From positions 1 to 32,867 of the forward strand of contig JAHFAE010000011.1 in assembly GCA_023250675.1 (NCBI GenBank): 32,867 nt of DNA, in the 5' to 3' direction. This document shows, in pieces, positions 16,616 to 24,290 of the stretch. Position numbers and translations under genes: made by a program. The notes under the pieces are model-generated. The model was given only the letters and a program-made list of their open reading frames with translations, had not been told where the DNA came from and ran no database searches. Numbering within the stretch: the first letter of the stretch is position 1; every line of letters begins with the position of its first letter. This DNA is from Oligoflexia bacterium (GTDB taxonomy: Bacteria > Bdellovibrionota > Bdellovibrionia > JABDDW01).

Positions 16616-18160
16616 TTATGCAGCCGATCCTCCTGGCGATGGCGGTGCGCCCGTGGCCGCGTACATGGGCACTGCCAATGGTTCAAATTCTCTCTGAAAC
16701 CCCATCGGGGGTTCTGCCAAACAAACTTTATTTCTGCCTGCTTGCTTTACTCTGTACAAGGCATCATCTGATGATTTGATAAGGGTGGCCGCGTCGATGG
16801 CTACTGATGGATATTCGCTGACCCCAAGACTTATTGTGACTTTTCCCATGGGTTGCTTTTCGCCATGGGGAAACTTCGTAGCTTCCACAATGAGTCTTAC
16901 TTTCTCTGCTTTTATGGCGGCACCTTCTTTTGAGGTGTGAGGACACAAAATGGCAAATTCCTCGCCACCCAGTCTTGCCACCACATCAGAACGACGACCA
17001 GTCTTAATTAGAATTTGCGCCACTGATTTAATAACGACGTCACCCATAGGATGACCATTGGTGTCGTTGTATTTCTTGAAGTGGTCAATATCTAAATAGA
17101 CAAGTGAGAGAGGATACCGCGTACGTCTAGAACGGGCAATTTCTTCATCCAACTTTTCATTAAAAAACCGTCTATTAAATAAGGTTGTGAGGGGATCTTT
17201 TATGGCCATTTCGTGAATGCGTTTCGCCATGATGGCATTGTCGTAACTTACCCTGGTAATCTGCGCAAAACTCTCCATCAACCTTCTCATGGCCTCATTG
17301 ACCACCTGATGAAAAACAATGACCACCCCCATGGGCTGATCTTGAAAGACAAAAGGGAAAGCATAAAATTGCGGAATCTTAAATACTTCCCCCATGAGTT
17401 CGTTGAGTGGACCAATTTTTTGAGGTTGCATCAATATTTCTGGGAGTTTTTTAACATCAAAATCTGCTAAATTAATTCCCAGATTTTTGATTTGATCGAT
17501 TGGTATTTTTGAAGCCTGGGTGGCAACGAGGCTTGAATAGGCGGTCAGATGTTTCATAAACAACACGGGTTGACCTTCGACCAGGGCACTTATAGAATCT
17601 AGAAAAATTTGAATAACGCCGTCTGGATCTACCCTTTGGTTGAGCCTTTGCATGAGAGCATTTATGAGATGAATCTCTTGGTTTTCTTGTGAAATTCTTT
17701 TATTAACTGTGGCCAAAAGCTTGTTTTTTTCAGCCAACTCTTCAAGGAGTTGGTCATTTTCAAGTCTCATGTAAACACTGCTCATGGCGCGATCTGCAGT
17801 GTTAACAAGATCAGTCAAATTTTCAAAAGGCTTATGAATATAATCGTAGGCCCCCAGTTTCATCGCGTTAACAGCTGTCTCGAGGCTTGCGTGAGAGGTC
17901 ATAATAATAAATTCAATGTCATGGCTTAATTCTTTTACTTTTTCAAGAAGTTGGATACCGCTCATTCCAGGCATACGAATATCGGTCATAATCAGATGAG
18001 GAGGCGAGTCTTTAACTCTCTCAAAAATTGATTCTCCAGAAGAAAATGTTTCTACCTGGTATCCCGCCGTGACAAGAGTTTCTTTTACGATCTCACGAAT
18101 GCTCTCTTCGTCATCGGCTACATAAATTGTAAAATCTTTTCGTTTACCCGCTATGTCCAT
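16616..18160 (-). CDS. Response regulator with REC, GAF-like and GGDEF (diguanylate cyclase) domains
   Basis: The 514-residue protein has a receiver domain at about 10-120 with acidic pair D16/E18, phosphoacceptor D60 in MTDIRMPGMSG, T88 and K110. A helical segment leads into a GAF-like region (about 150-315). The GGDEF domain (about 320-482) has LFNRRFF, LDIDHFKKYNDTNGH (D357 metal region) and GGEEF at 398-402, an active form. The inhibitory I-site RxxD is present as R389-D392, exactly five residues before GGEEF, so product feedback is likely. It should make c-di-GMP when phosphorylated, probably by the kinase whose gene ends 6 bases upstream. A Pro/Ala-rich tail of about 30 residues follows the cyclase domain. 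Confidence 0.93.
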   Translation of the reverse strand: MDIAGKRKDFTIYVADDEESIREIVKETLVTAGYQVETFSSGESIFERVKDSPPHLIMTDIRMPGMSGIQLLEKVKELSHDIEFIIMTSHASLETAVNAMKLGAYDYIHKPFENLTDLVNTADRAMSSVYMRLENDQLLEELAEKNKLLATVNKRISQENQEIHLINALMQRLNQRVDPDGVIQIFLDSISALVEGQPVLFMKHLTAYSSLVATQASKIPIDQIKNLGINLADFDVKKLPEILMQPQKIGPLNELMGEVFKIPQFYAFPFVFQDQPMGVVIVFHQVVNEAMRRLMESFAQITRVSYDNAIMAKRIHEMAIKDPLTTLFNRRFFNEKLDEEIARSRRTRYPLSLVYLDIDHFKKYNDTNGHPMGDVVIKSVAQILIKTGRRSDVVARLGGEEFAILCPHTSKEGAAIKAEKVRLIVEATKFPHGEKQPMGKVTISLGVSEYPSVAIDAATLIKSSDDALYRVKQAGRNKVCLAEPPMGFQREFEPLAVPMYAATGAPPSPGGSAA

Positions 18161-18166
18161 TAAATT

Positions 18167-20650
18167 TTATGCCTTTAACTTTGGTCTTTTAATTTTTACC
18201 TTAAATTCTGAATCTGTACCCGCGATCTCAGCAGCAGCTGCTTGTTGCTCCGATCTTTGAGCTTGTTGAGGAGTCGAATTTACAATTTCTGTCACGAAAC
18301 CTCTTGCTTTATCGTAGTCGGCCTCGGCCTGTTTCACAGGGTTCATGGGTTTTGAACTATCCGCTCTCGGGTCAGGGGGCAATCCCTCAATGTCTTTTAA
18401 AGGTTTTTTTCCACCCAATGATTGGTCAGATTTCTTTTTTAAGCTTTTTAGTGACTCAGTGATGGTGCTTGTCCCAAAAAATATGTCAGAATTAATGTCC
18501 TCAGATTTTTTGGGTACGGGAGCAGGAGTCCCGGTTTGTATTACTACCGATTCTTTTGGTTTCTTAACTTCAGTAGTTTGGAGTTTAGGGAGTTCCTTGG
18601 GAGCATCGCGAATGGATGATTTTACAGGCTCACTATTTTGCCTGGGGAATCGTGGCCCTGTTGAAGGTGTCGTTTTAAACGAAAGTTCAGAATAAAATGG
18701 AACTTCGTTTTGAGGCATTTGAGGCAATGGAGTTTCTGTTTTCGCAGGAATCACGTCGGTTTTTGTTGAAGTCTCGGGACCTGGGGACGAAGTTTGGATT
18801 GATTGAGACACCTGAGAGGGCTCGCTTGATTTTGTCGGTATGACTGCCTTTTCAGGTATTGGAATATCGATAAAAAATGTCGTGCCTTTGCCAACTTCAG
18901 ATTTTAAGTAAATTTCACCTTTGTGGTCGTTTACAATACCTATGCTGACCGACAATCCAAGTCCCGTCCCCTTACCCGCTGGTTTTGTTGTAAAGAATGG
19001 TTCGAATATTTTTTTTTGAACTTCTGGCGTGATTCCACTACCAGTGTCTTGAATCTGAAGTTGTGCTTTGTTACCAGCCTGTAATAAACGCACCGTTACG
19101 TTTTTTGTTTCAGATTTTTCCATGGCATGTGAAGCGTTAACCATCAGGTTAAGCAAGACTTGTTGAAGTTGATTGCCGTTTGCTTCAACCATAGGACAGG
19201 GCTTTATGTCTTTTAGGATTTTACAACCTGAGAGGCTTAATTGGTGGTCAACAAGGTTGATTGTGTCTTGAACGACTTCTTCTAAATTTGTTGGTTGCAA
19301 TTGAGCTTTTTCTGATCGAGCAAAACGCATTAAATTTTCAACAATGGCTTTACATCGGCGAGTTTCCTTTTCAATGACATCCAAATGTTTTTTCATGTCA
19401 TCAGATGGCGATTTGCCCATAGCCAATTGAACATGGCCCAATATTCCGGCCAGTGGATTTTTAACTTCGTGGGCAATACCTGCGCTAAGTTGGCCAAAGG
19501 CTCCCATTTTCTCACTTTGTACCAGTGACGCTTGGGTTGAGGCCAGAGCTTCATCTCGGTCTTGGAGGCCTTTTTCCATTGCTTTAAAACTTGTAGCCAA
19601 ATCCCCAATCTCATCGTTGGTTGTTACGTCGATCCTTACTTTAAAATCACCTGCACCGATCTTGGCGGCAATGGTTGCTAATTTTTGAAGGGGCCCGACG
19701 ATGTAATTTGAAAGTAAAACCGCTGCTGCCAGAGCTACGGCCAATATAGTAAAACCAATAAAGAGAATATTTTGCATCAAGACATTGGCTGCTTCGAAAG
19801 CTTTGTCACGGGGGGTACTTACCAGAATAAAAAGATTTGTTTTGGGAATGGAATCAAAACTCCCAATGACGGCGCGGCCTTCTGAATCTAAATAATCGCC
19901 TGTGCCAGCAGGCCTATTATTTTTTAAAGCATCTATAACAAGAGGTTGAGACGAGAGATTTTTCAAACGCATAGTGGGATCTGAATGTGAAATGGCTGTG
20001 CCATTGTTATCGACAATAAATCCCGTGTTTAATCCCGTAGAAAAATCGTTGAGTAGGTCATCAAAAGTGGATGGGGGCAAAATACCTACAATCCAAATGG
20101 TTTCCACACCCTTTTTTTCTGTACTTACCTGAACACTAAAAGCCATTATGGATAAGGAATGGCCGTCGGGGGCAAGTCCCTTTGCGAAAAGTCTTCCGTT
20201 GTTTACTGCTGCTTTAAAATCCACACTGGCCAATGCCGATTTTTCAAAATCTGCAGGCCATTGAACAGAAGACCCCCGTGGATTTCTGAGGATCCACTTG
20301 GGTTTAAAAGTACCATTTTCTGCCGTCAAGTACCCGATAGAACTGAACTCTTGGTACCTGGTAAATAAGACTCTGGTTTGATCTTCTAGTTTTGCTCCCG
20401 TATGAGCTAAAGACTCTCGAGAAGATATGAAAACGCCGAGTTTATCTTGGAGATTACTAATTCTATTGGACACGGTCTTGGCGGTGGAACTAGCTAACTT
20501 TGCACTGAGTTCTTTGACAAAAGCTTCTTTATCTTCATGAAAGATTTGAGAAGTTCGTAAAACAACCCCGATAATGGCTGAAGATATCAGGATCGCGACA
20601 AAGGCAAAGATTTTCCATTTGATCGAAACCCTAACTTGAGACATCAGCAT
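18167..20650 (-). CDS. Membrane sensor histidine kinase (Cache-HAMP-HisKA-HATPase) with long disordered tail
   Basis: An 827-residue kinase. Membrane helices at about 13-31 and 294-315 flank a periplasmic Cache-like sensor (about 40-290; GFIVDNNGTAISHSDP, LFILVSTPRDKAF). HAMP follows (about 316-368, with IGPL-like NYIVGPLQKLA), then HisKA with H394 in SAGIAHEVKNPLAGIL, of the NtrB/AtoS subgroup, and HATPase with N-box NLMVNASHAM (501-510), DTGSGI, FFTTKPAGKGTGLGL. The catalytic core ends near 600. About 225 more residues are rich in Pro, Ser, Thr and Lys and look disordered, with no receiver domain. The next gene is the likely partner. AAGGA is 3 bases before this ATG and about 9 before a second in-frame ATG at 20644, so the start may be either. 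Confidence 0.92.
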   Translation of the reverse strand: MLMSQVRVSIKWKIFAFVAILISSAIIGVVLRTSQIFHEDKEAFVKELSAKLASSTAKTVSNRISNLQDKLGVFISSRESLAHTGAKLEDQTRVLFTRYQEFSSIGYLTAENGTFKPKWILRNPRGSSVQWPADFEKSALASVDFKAAVNNGRLFAKGLAPDGHSLSIMAFSVQVSTEKKGVETIWIVGILPPSTFDDLLNDFSTGLNTGFIVDNNGTAISHSDPTMRLKNLSSQPLVIDALKNNRPAGTGDYLDSEGRAVIGSFDSIPKTNLFILVSTPRDKAFEAANVLMQNILFIGFTILAVALAAAVLLSNYIVGPLQKLATIAAKIGAGDFKVRIDVTTNDEIGDLATSFKAMEKGLQDRDEALASTQASLVQSEKMGAFGQLSAGIAHEVKNPLAGILGHVQLAMGKSPSDDMKKHLDVIEKETRRCKAIVENLMRFARSEKAQLQPTNLEEVVQDTINLVDHQLSLSGCKILKDIKPCPMVEANGNQLQQVLLNLMVNASHAMEKSETKNVTVRLLQAGNKAQLQIQDTGSGITPEVQKKIFEPFFTTKPAGKGTGLGLSVSIGIVNDHKGEIYLKSEVGKGTTFFIDIPIPEKAVIPTKSSEPSQVSQSIQTSSPGPETSTKTDVIPAKTETPLPQMPQNEVPFYSELSFKTTPSTGPRFPRQNSEPVKSSIRDAPKELPKLQTTEVKKPKESVVIQTGTPAPVPKKSEDINSDIFFGTSTITESLKSLKKKSDQSLGGKKPLKDIEGLPPDPRADSSKPMNPVKQAEADYDKARGFVTEIVNSTPQQAQRSEQQAAAAEIAGTDSEFKVKIKRPKLKA

Positions 20651-20698
20651 TCTTCCTTGATTTTTGATGTGGCAAAAACAACCATAACCCCTTTATTT

Positions 20699-20727
20699 AT
20701 CTTAATTTTTTAGGAAGAAAAGTTCAA
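20699..20727 (-). promoter_or_regulatory. Probable sigma70-type promoter for the kinase-cyclase operon
   Basis: Read on the minus strand, TTGAAC (20722-20727) and TAAGAT (20699-20704) are 17 bases apart, each with four of six consensus matches. Transcription would start near 20692, giving a leader of about 40 bases before the kinase ATG. The spacer is A/T rich. Confidence 0.5.
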
Positions 20728-20834
20728 GAAACCGTTTGAAATTTAACGGCCGAATAGAAATATCTTTGTCTAGCAAAAGGAATTTTGCCATGACATTCTA
20801 GAACTCCATTTTCAAATTCGTGGTGAAGGTACTG

Positions 20835-20868
20835 TAATCAATTGGTTCTACTAACTTTTAATTGATTA
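20835..20868. repeat. 9-bp inverted repeat with 16-base loop
   Basis: TAATCAATT (20835-20843) and AATTGATTA (20860-20868) are perfect complements separated by 16 bases. It lies between the small exported-protein gene and the kinase promoter. There is no T-run next to it on either strand, so an operator-like site is as likely as a terminator. Confidence 0.4.
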
Positions 20869-20901
20869 TATGGCGCATAAAAACGACTGAGATACTTGGA
20901 T

Positions 20902-21138
20902 TCATTTTGGTTGTATGATTTTGGCTTCACTAACACTGAAATTGATCGACTTTTTCTGTTTATCAACAGGAACGTTTTTTACTACCAGACTTCCGTCTTG
21001 AACGCTGCCAATTTCAAAATCCCCTGAGCGAACTTCATGAGGTAAATGGGCGCGAGCGTCTTTTGTGAGAAAAATGAGGCAAATGATGGTGCCCGCGCTG
21101 ACGGCTATTAAATTTCTTAAAACCCACCCAAACGACAT
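20902..21138 (-). CDS. Small exported protein, unknown function
   Basis: A 78-residue ORF. Residues 1-30 look like a signal peptide or anchor (VLRNLIAVSAGTIICLIFLT, cleavage plausible at ARA-HL), followed by a short polar part with a HLPHEVRSGDFEIGSV segment and a Lys-rich end. I cannot assign a family. No good ribosome site precedes the only ATG, which lowers confidence. It lies in a 700-base gap between the kinase and nadB genes that would otherwise be empty, in the same direction as the kinase. The signal-peptide-like start is the main reason to believe it. Confidence 0.45.
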   Translation of the reverse strand: MSFGWVLRNLIAVSAGTIICLIFLTKDARAHLPHEVRSGDFEIGSVQDGSLVVKNVPVDKQKKSINFSVSEAKIIQPK

Positions 21139-21223
21139 GGGTTTTATTTGAGCAATCTAGGGACCAGGTGAGTCTAAGGCTCAGTGATCATTATTTTTAC
21201 AATGAGGAATTTTTTTCAAAATA

Positions 21224-21252
21224 TTGACGGTGAATGGCACTGTGAATACGAA
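21224..21252 (+). promoter_or_regulatory. Weak second promoter candidate upstream of nadB
   Basis: TTGACG (21224-21229) is followed after 17 bases by TACGAA (21247-21252). The -35 is strong and the -10 weak (three of six). It may be an additional start upstream of the better candidate at 21278-21306. Confidence 0.25.
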
Positions 21253-21277
21253 TAGCTCTGGCCCCATTGCCTTACTG

Positions 21278-21306
21278 TTGACCCTCGGAACTCGATCAGA
21301 TATTAG
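21278..21306 (+). promoter_or_regulatory. Probable sigma70-type promoter for nadB
   Basis: TTGACC (21278-21283, five of six matches) and TATTAG (21301-21306, four of six) are separated by exactly 17 bases. A transcript starting near 21313 would have a leader of about 50 bases before nadB. This is the best promoter match noticed in the window. Confidence 0.6.
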
Positions 21307-21363
21307 TGAGGTCTATTCAATATTTGCTTAAAAAATATTAATCGAGGATTTTAGATTACTTTC

Positions 21364-22992
21364 ATGGGCCATTCTCAAAAGCTAGAAACCTATACTTCAG
21401 ATTTTTTAGTTATTGGTTCTGGAATAGCGGGACTATTTTTTGCCCTTAAAGGAGCAAGACTCGGCTCGGTCACGATTTTAGCAAAAGGGGTGGCGTCGGC
21501 CACTGCTACGGCTATGGCACAAGGGGGAATCGCCAGCGTAACATCACAATCAGATACTTTCGACGAGCACATCAATGACACGCTTGTTGCGGGGGCCGGT
21601 CTTTGCCATAAAGACATTGTTCAAATGTGTGTGAATGAGGCTCCCAGCCGAATTCAGGATCTCATTGATTTAGGCGTGGAGTTTAACAAGAATTCATCTG
21701 CCTTGTTTGATCTCTCCAAAGAAGGTGGCCACTCCCATCGAAGAGTTTTGCACAACTTTGATCAAACGGGACAAGCTATTCAAAGAGCTTTGCTCGCCGC
21801 GTGTTTTCAAAATTCAAAAATAAAGATCGTTGAAAATCAAATGGCCATCGATTTAATTTTGGATAAAAAAATAAATCCCCTTAAATTAGGAAATTTAAAA
21901 GAGATGATTCAAAACAAAGGGCAGTGTTTGGGGGCTTACGTTCTGGATTTACCATCAGGTGTTGTTAATACCTATCTTGCTAAATTCACGGTGTTGGCCA
22001 CAGGAGGGGCAGGCAAGGTTTATCTTTATACGTCTAATTGGGATGGAGCCACTGGAGATGGGATCGCAATGGCCCACAGAGCCGGCGCGAGAATTGCAAA
22101 TATGGAATTTTTGCAGTTTCATCCGACATGTCTTTACCACCCTCATTCTCGAAACTTTTTGATTACTGAAGCTTTGAGGGGAGAGGGAGTAGAGCTTGTT
22201 TCGGAAAATAGCGAAAAATTTATGCATAAATATCACCCATCGGGCTCTCTCGCCCCTCGAGACATAGTGGCCAGGGCCATCGATGCCGAAATGAAACGAA
22301 CAGGCCACGATTGTGTTTTCCTCGATACGACAAAAACAGACGGAGAGGAATTAAAGAAAAGGTTTCCAGGAGTTTACGAGGGGTGTTTAAAATTTGGAAT
22401 TGATTTTACAGTGCAACCTATTCCCGTTGTGCCGGCCGCCCATTATCTCTGTGGCGGTGTTCTAACAGATAAAAATGGGATCACTGATATTCGCCGTCTT
22501 TTTGCTATTGGTGAAACAGCGAGTACTGGCCTTCATGGTGCAAATCGACTCGCCAGTAATTCACTTATGGAGGCCACGGTTTTTGCCCATAATGCGGTGG
22601 AATTTATTGAAGAACACTTTTTAGAATTTGGTGATCCAGAAATTAATGTAAAACCTTGGGATACGGGCGATGCTGTAAACCCCGATGAAATGATTGTTAT
22701 TTCTCACAATTGGGACGAGATACGCCGTCTCATGTGGAATTACGTAGGAATCGTACGGTCCACCAAGCGACTGGACCGCGCGCGAAGTCGCATTAAAATA
22801 TTGAAAGAAGAAATAAAAGAGTATTATTGGAATTTCACTGTTAACAAAGATCTCTTAGAACTTCGCAATATCGCCATTGTTGCTGAACTTATTATAGAAT
22901 CAGCACTTTCACGCAAAGAAAGCCGGGGAATCCATTTTACTTTGGACTACCCTCTTCAAGACCCCGAGTTTCTTAAAGACACAATCATTTAG
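21364..22992 (+). CDS. nadB: L-aspartate oxidase
   Basis: NadB is the FAD enzyme that oxidises L-aspartate to iminoaspartate, the first step of NAD synthesis with NadA. The 542-residue protein has the FAD dinucleotide fold near the start (DFLVIGSGIAGLFFALKGA), TAMAQGGIASV, the active-site segment EGGHSHRRVLH, the FLQFHPTCLYHP and LITEALRGEGVELV blocks, APRDIVARAID, the PAAHYLCGGVLTD motif, and GETASTGLHGANRLASNSLMEA. The lack of fumarate reductase partner genes and the HPTCLY block favour NadB over SdhA/FrdA. nadA and nadC are not in the window. The GAGG at 21344-21347 is about 16 bases before the ATG, unusually far. The last 8 bases overlap the convergent lipoprotein gene. Confidence 0.96.
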   Translation: MGHSQKLETYTSDFLVIGSGIAGLFFALKGARLGSVTILAKGVASATATAMAQGGIASVTSQSDTFDEHINDTLVAGAGLCHKDIVQMCVNEAPSRIQDLIDLGVEFNKNSSALFDLSKEGGHSHRRVLHNFDQTGQAIQRALLAACFQNSKIKIVENQMAIDLILDKKINPLKLGNLKEMIQNKGQCLGAYVLDLPSGVVNTYLAKFTVLATGGAGKVYLYTSNWDGATGDGIAMAHRAGARIANMEFLQFHPTCLYHPHSRNFLITEALRGEGVELVSENSEKFMHKYHPSGSLAPRDIVARAIDAEMKRTGHDCVFLDTTKTDGEELKKRFPGVYEGCLKFGIDFTVQPIPVVPAAHYLCGGVLTDKNGITDIRRLFAIGETASTGLHGANRLASNSLMEATVFAHNAVEFIEEHFLEFGDPEINVKPWDTGDAVNPDEMIVISHNWDEIRRLMWNYVGIVRSTKRLDRARSRIKILKEEIKEYYWNFTVNKDLLELRNIAIVAELIIESALSRKESRGIHFTLDYPLQDPEFLKDTII

Positions 22993-23635
22993 GAAATTTT
23001 AGATTCGCCTCACCCAACGGCCCAGCCATGACCAGCGTCACAGGATTAGTGACCGCAGTCGATGGTGCAATGAGAAATTTAATATAGTAGCCCCGGCTCC
23101 AAGCATTAAAATAAGGATACTTTGAAGCCAAGGTTATTGGAATTTCATAAACACGCTTAACCGATGTGGGCTTTAATTGTGTATCACCGGACTTAAGATA
23201 TAAATTCCAAACTGAATCAGATTTGTCTAGGTTATTAACCGAGTCTTTCTCTGTGTACAAACTCAAAAAAAACGTTGTTGTCTTCTCGTTTTCATCAAGG
23301 CCTTTTTTTTGGATCTCCCGAAGTTGTTCGGGGCCCCAATGATACTGCTTGCTCTCATGAAGGGCCTGCTGAGAAATCACATCGTTTGAAAGAAGAGTCG
23401 CAGTAACTTGAAACGTGGCCATGATGCCATTGTAAGACTTCTGGGTTTGAGACCAATGTTCAAGAACGTCACTGTAGTTTTCAGTTTGTGCACTATTATC
23501 AACAAAAGTTGTCTGACCTTGTTCTGGTGTCGAAGAACAGCCCACAAATATTAAAATTAAATTCAAAAAACTAAACGATTTCCTGCTCACTCGCACCCTG
23601 GCCCTAGTCCCACTATCAAAATCTTGTGTTCTCAT
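22985..23635 (-). CDS. Predicted lipoprotein, unknown function
   Basis: The 216-residue product has an N-terminus with two arginine-rich turns, then a hydrophobic segment ending in LILIFVGCSS, a convincing lipobox with the cysteine at about residue 33. The first 15 residues are long for a signal peptide; a GTG start inside (around 23595 or 23589) would give a more normal one. The ATG is supported because it overlaps the pyrE stop (ATGA), implying coupling. The mature part is polar, with a strand-rich end (YYIKFLIAPSTAVTNPVTLV), and I cannot name a family. It is the last gene of the hydrolase-pyrE operon. Its 3' end overlaps nadB by 8 bases on the opposite strand. Confidence 0.75.
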   Translation of the reverse strand: MRTQDFDSGTRARVRVSRKSFSFLNLILIFVGCSSTPEQGQTTFVDNSAQTENYSDVLEHWSQTQKSYNGIMATFQVTATLLSNDVISQQALHESKQYHWGPEQLREIQKKGLDENEKTTTFFLSLYTEKDSVNNLDKSDSVWNLYLKSGDTQLKPTSVKRVYEIPITLASKYPYFNAWSRGYYIKFLIAPSTAVTNPVTLVMAGPLGEANLKFPK

Positions 23636-24201
23636 ATTCTCAAAATCATTTCACGGGTGACAATGGCAGTAAACTTTATTCCTGTAGCTTCGATTGTTTC
23701 TTTGCCTCCCTCTTGACGATCAACGGCAGTAATAACTCCTGCCACATCAAGGCCACCAAGGCGCGCCCTTTCTACACTCTTCAATGTAGACCCACCCGTT
23801 GTCACAACGTCTTCAAGAACAATGACTTTGTCTCCAGTTTTAAAATTTTTCATTCCCTCTAGCCAATTTTGGGTGCCATGGCCTTTGGGTTCTTTTCGAA
23901 TGTAAAAAGCATAAAGTGGTTTTTGCCAACCTTCACTTACTAAACTCACACCTGTTGAAAGAGGATCAGCACCCATTGTCAGTCCCCCCACCCCCCTTAT
24001 CTCCTCGCCTTTTTCAATGCGAACACGAATGGCCGAGGCAATAAGTTGACTCGCCAACCAAATCCCGCGGGGATGTAAGAGAGTATTTTTCATGTCGATA
24101 TAAAAATCACTTTGCTTTCCTGAGGACAATGTCACTTGACGCTTTTCGTAGCTGAGTTTACGAATAAGAATTACGAACTCTTGCAATGAATTATTTTCCA
24201 T
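23632..24201 (-). CDS. pyrE: Orotate phosphoribosyltransferase
   Basis: PyrE joins orotate to PRPP to form OMP in pyrimidine synthesis. From the ATG at 24201 the protein is 189 residues, normal for the family. The PRPP-binding motif VIVLEDVVTTGGS lies at 126-138, followed by LKSVERARLGGLDVAGVITAVDRQEGG; the N-terminal VTLSSGKQSDFYIDMKNTLL and the flexible loop YIRKEPKGHGTQNWLEG are typical. The ATG at 24201 has AGGA 5 bases upstream. An in-frame TTG at 24234 would add 11 residues (MAQWLRRDQEL) that come from a duplicated piece of the preceding gene junction and are probably not translated. The stop overlaps the lipoprotein start; pyrE is the second full gene of the operon. Confidence 0.96.
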   Translation of the reverse strand: MENNSLQEFVILIRKLSYEKRQVTLSSGKQSDFYIDMKNTLLHPRGIWLASQLIASAIRVRIEKGEEIRGVGGLTMGADPLSTGVSLVSEGWQKPLYAFYIRKEPKGHGTQNWLEGMKNFKTGDKVIVLEDVVTTGGSTLKSVERARLGGLDVAGVITAVDRQEGGKETIEATGIKFTAIVTREMILRI

Positions 24202-24290
24202 CAATTCCTGATCCCGCCGCAACCATTGGGCCAATTCAAATTATTTTCCATCAACTCTTGATCCCACCATGAGCGTTGAGCCAATTAATA
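24191..24290 (-). repeat. Imperfect tandem duplication (2 x 50 bp) spanning the hydrolase-pyrE junction
   Basis: 24191-24240 and 24241-24290 align without gaps over 50 bases with 39 identical by hand count; the first 14 bases are identical. Homology stops sharply on both sides. Each copy holds the end of the hydrolase frame, a TGATG stop/start overlap and the first codons of pyrE (ATG GAA AAT AAT). The copy at 24241-24290 is in the real hydrolase gene and the other one immediately precedes the real pyrE start. The divergence is strongest in the coding centre and weak at the stop/start overlap. Confidence 0.85.
24201..24251 (-). CDS. Possible 16-codon coupling ORF between the hydrolase and pyrE
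   Basis: The duplicated ATG at 24251, which overlaps the hydrolase stop as TGATG, opens a 16-residue frame (MENNLNWPNGCGGIRN) whose TGA overlaps the real pyrE ATG, again as TGATG. It would let a ribosome pass from hydrolase to pyrE by two successive reinitiations. It resembles no known peptide and arose from the 50-bp duplication. Whether it is translated is unknown. Confidence 0.3.
   Translation of the reverse strand: MENNLNWPNGCGGIRN

Noticed and set aside
24202-24234. TTG start giving PyrE an 11-residue extension
   Set aside because: The added residues come from the duplicated junction, and the ATG at 24201 has its own AGGA and matches normal PyrE length.
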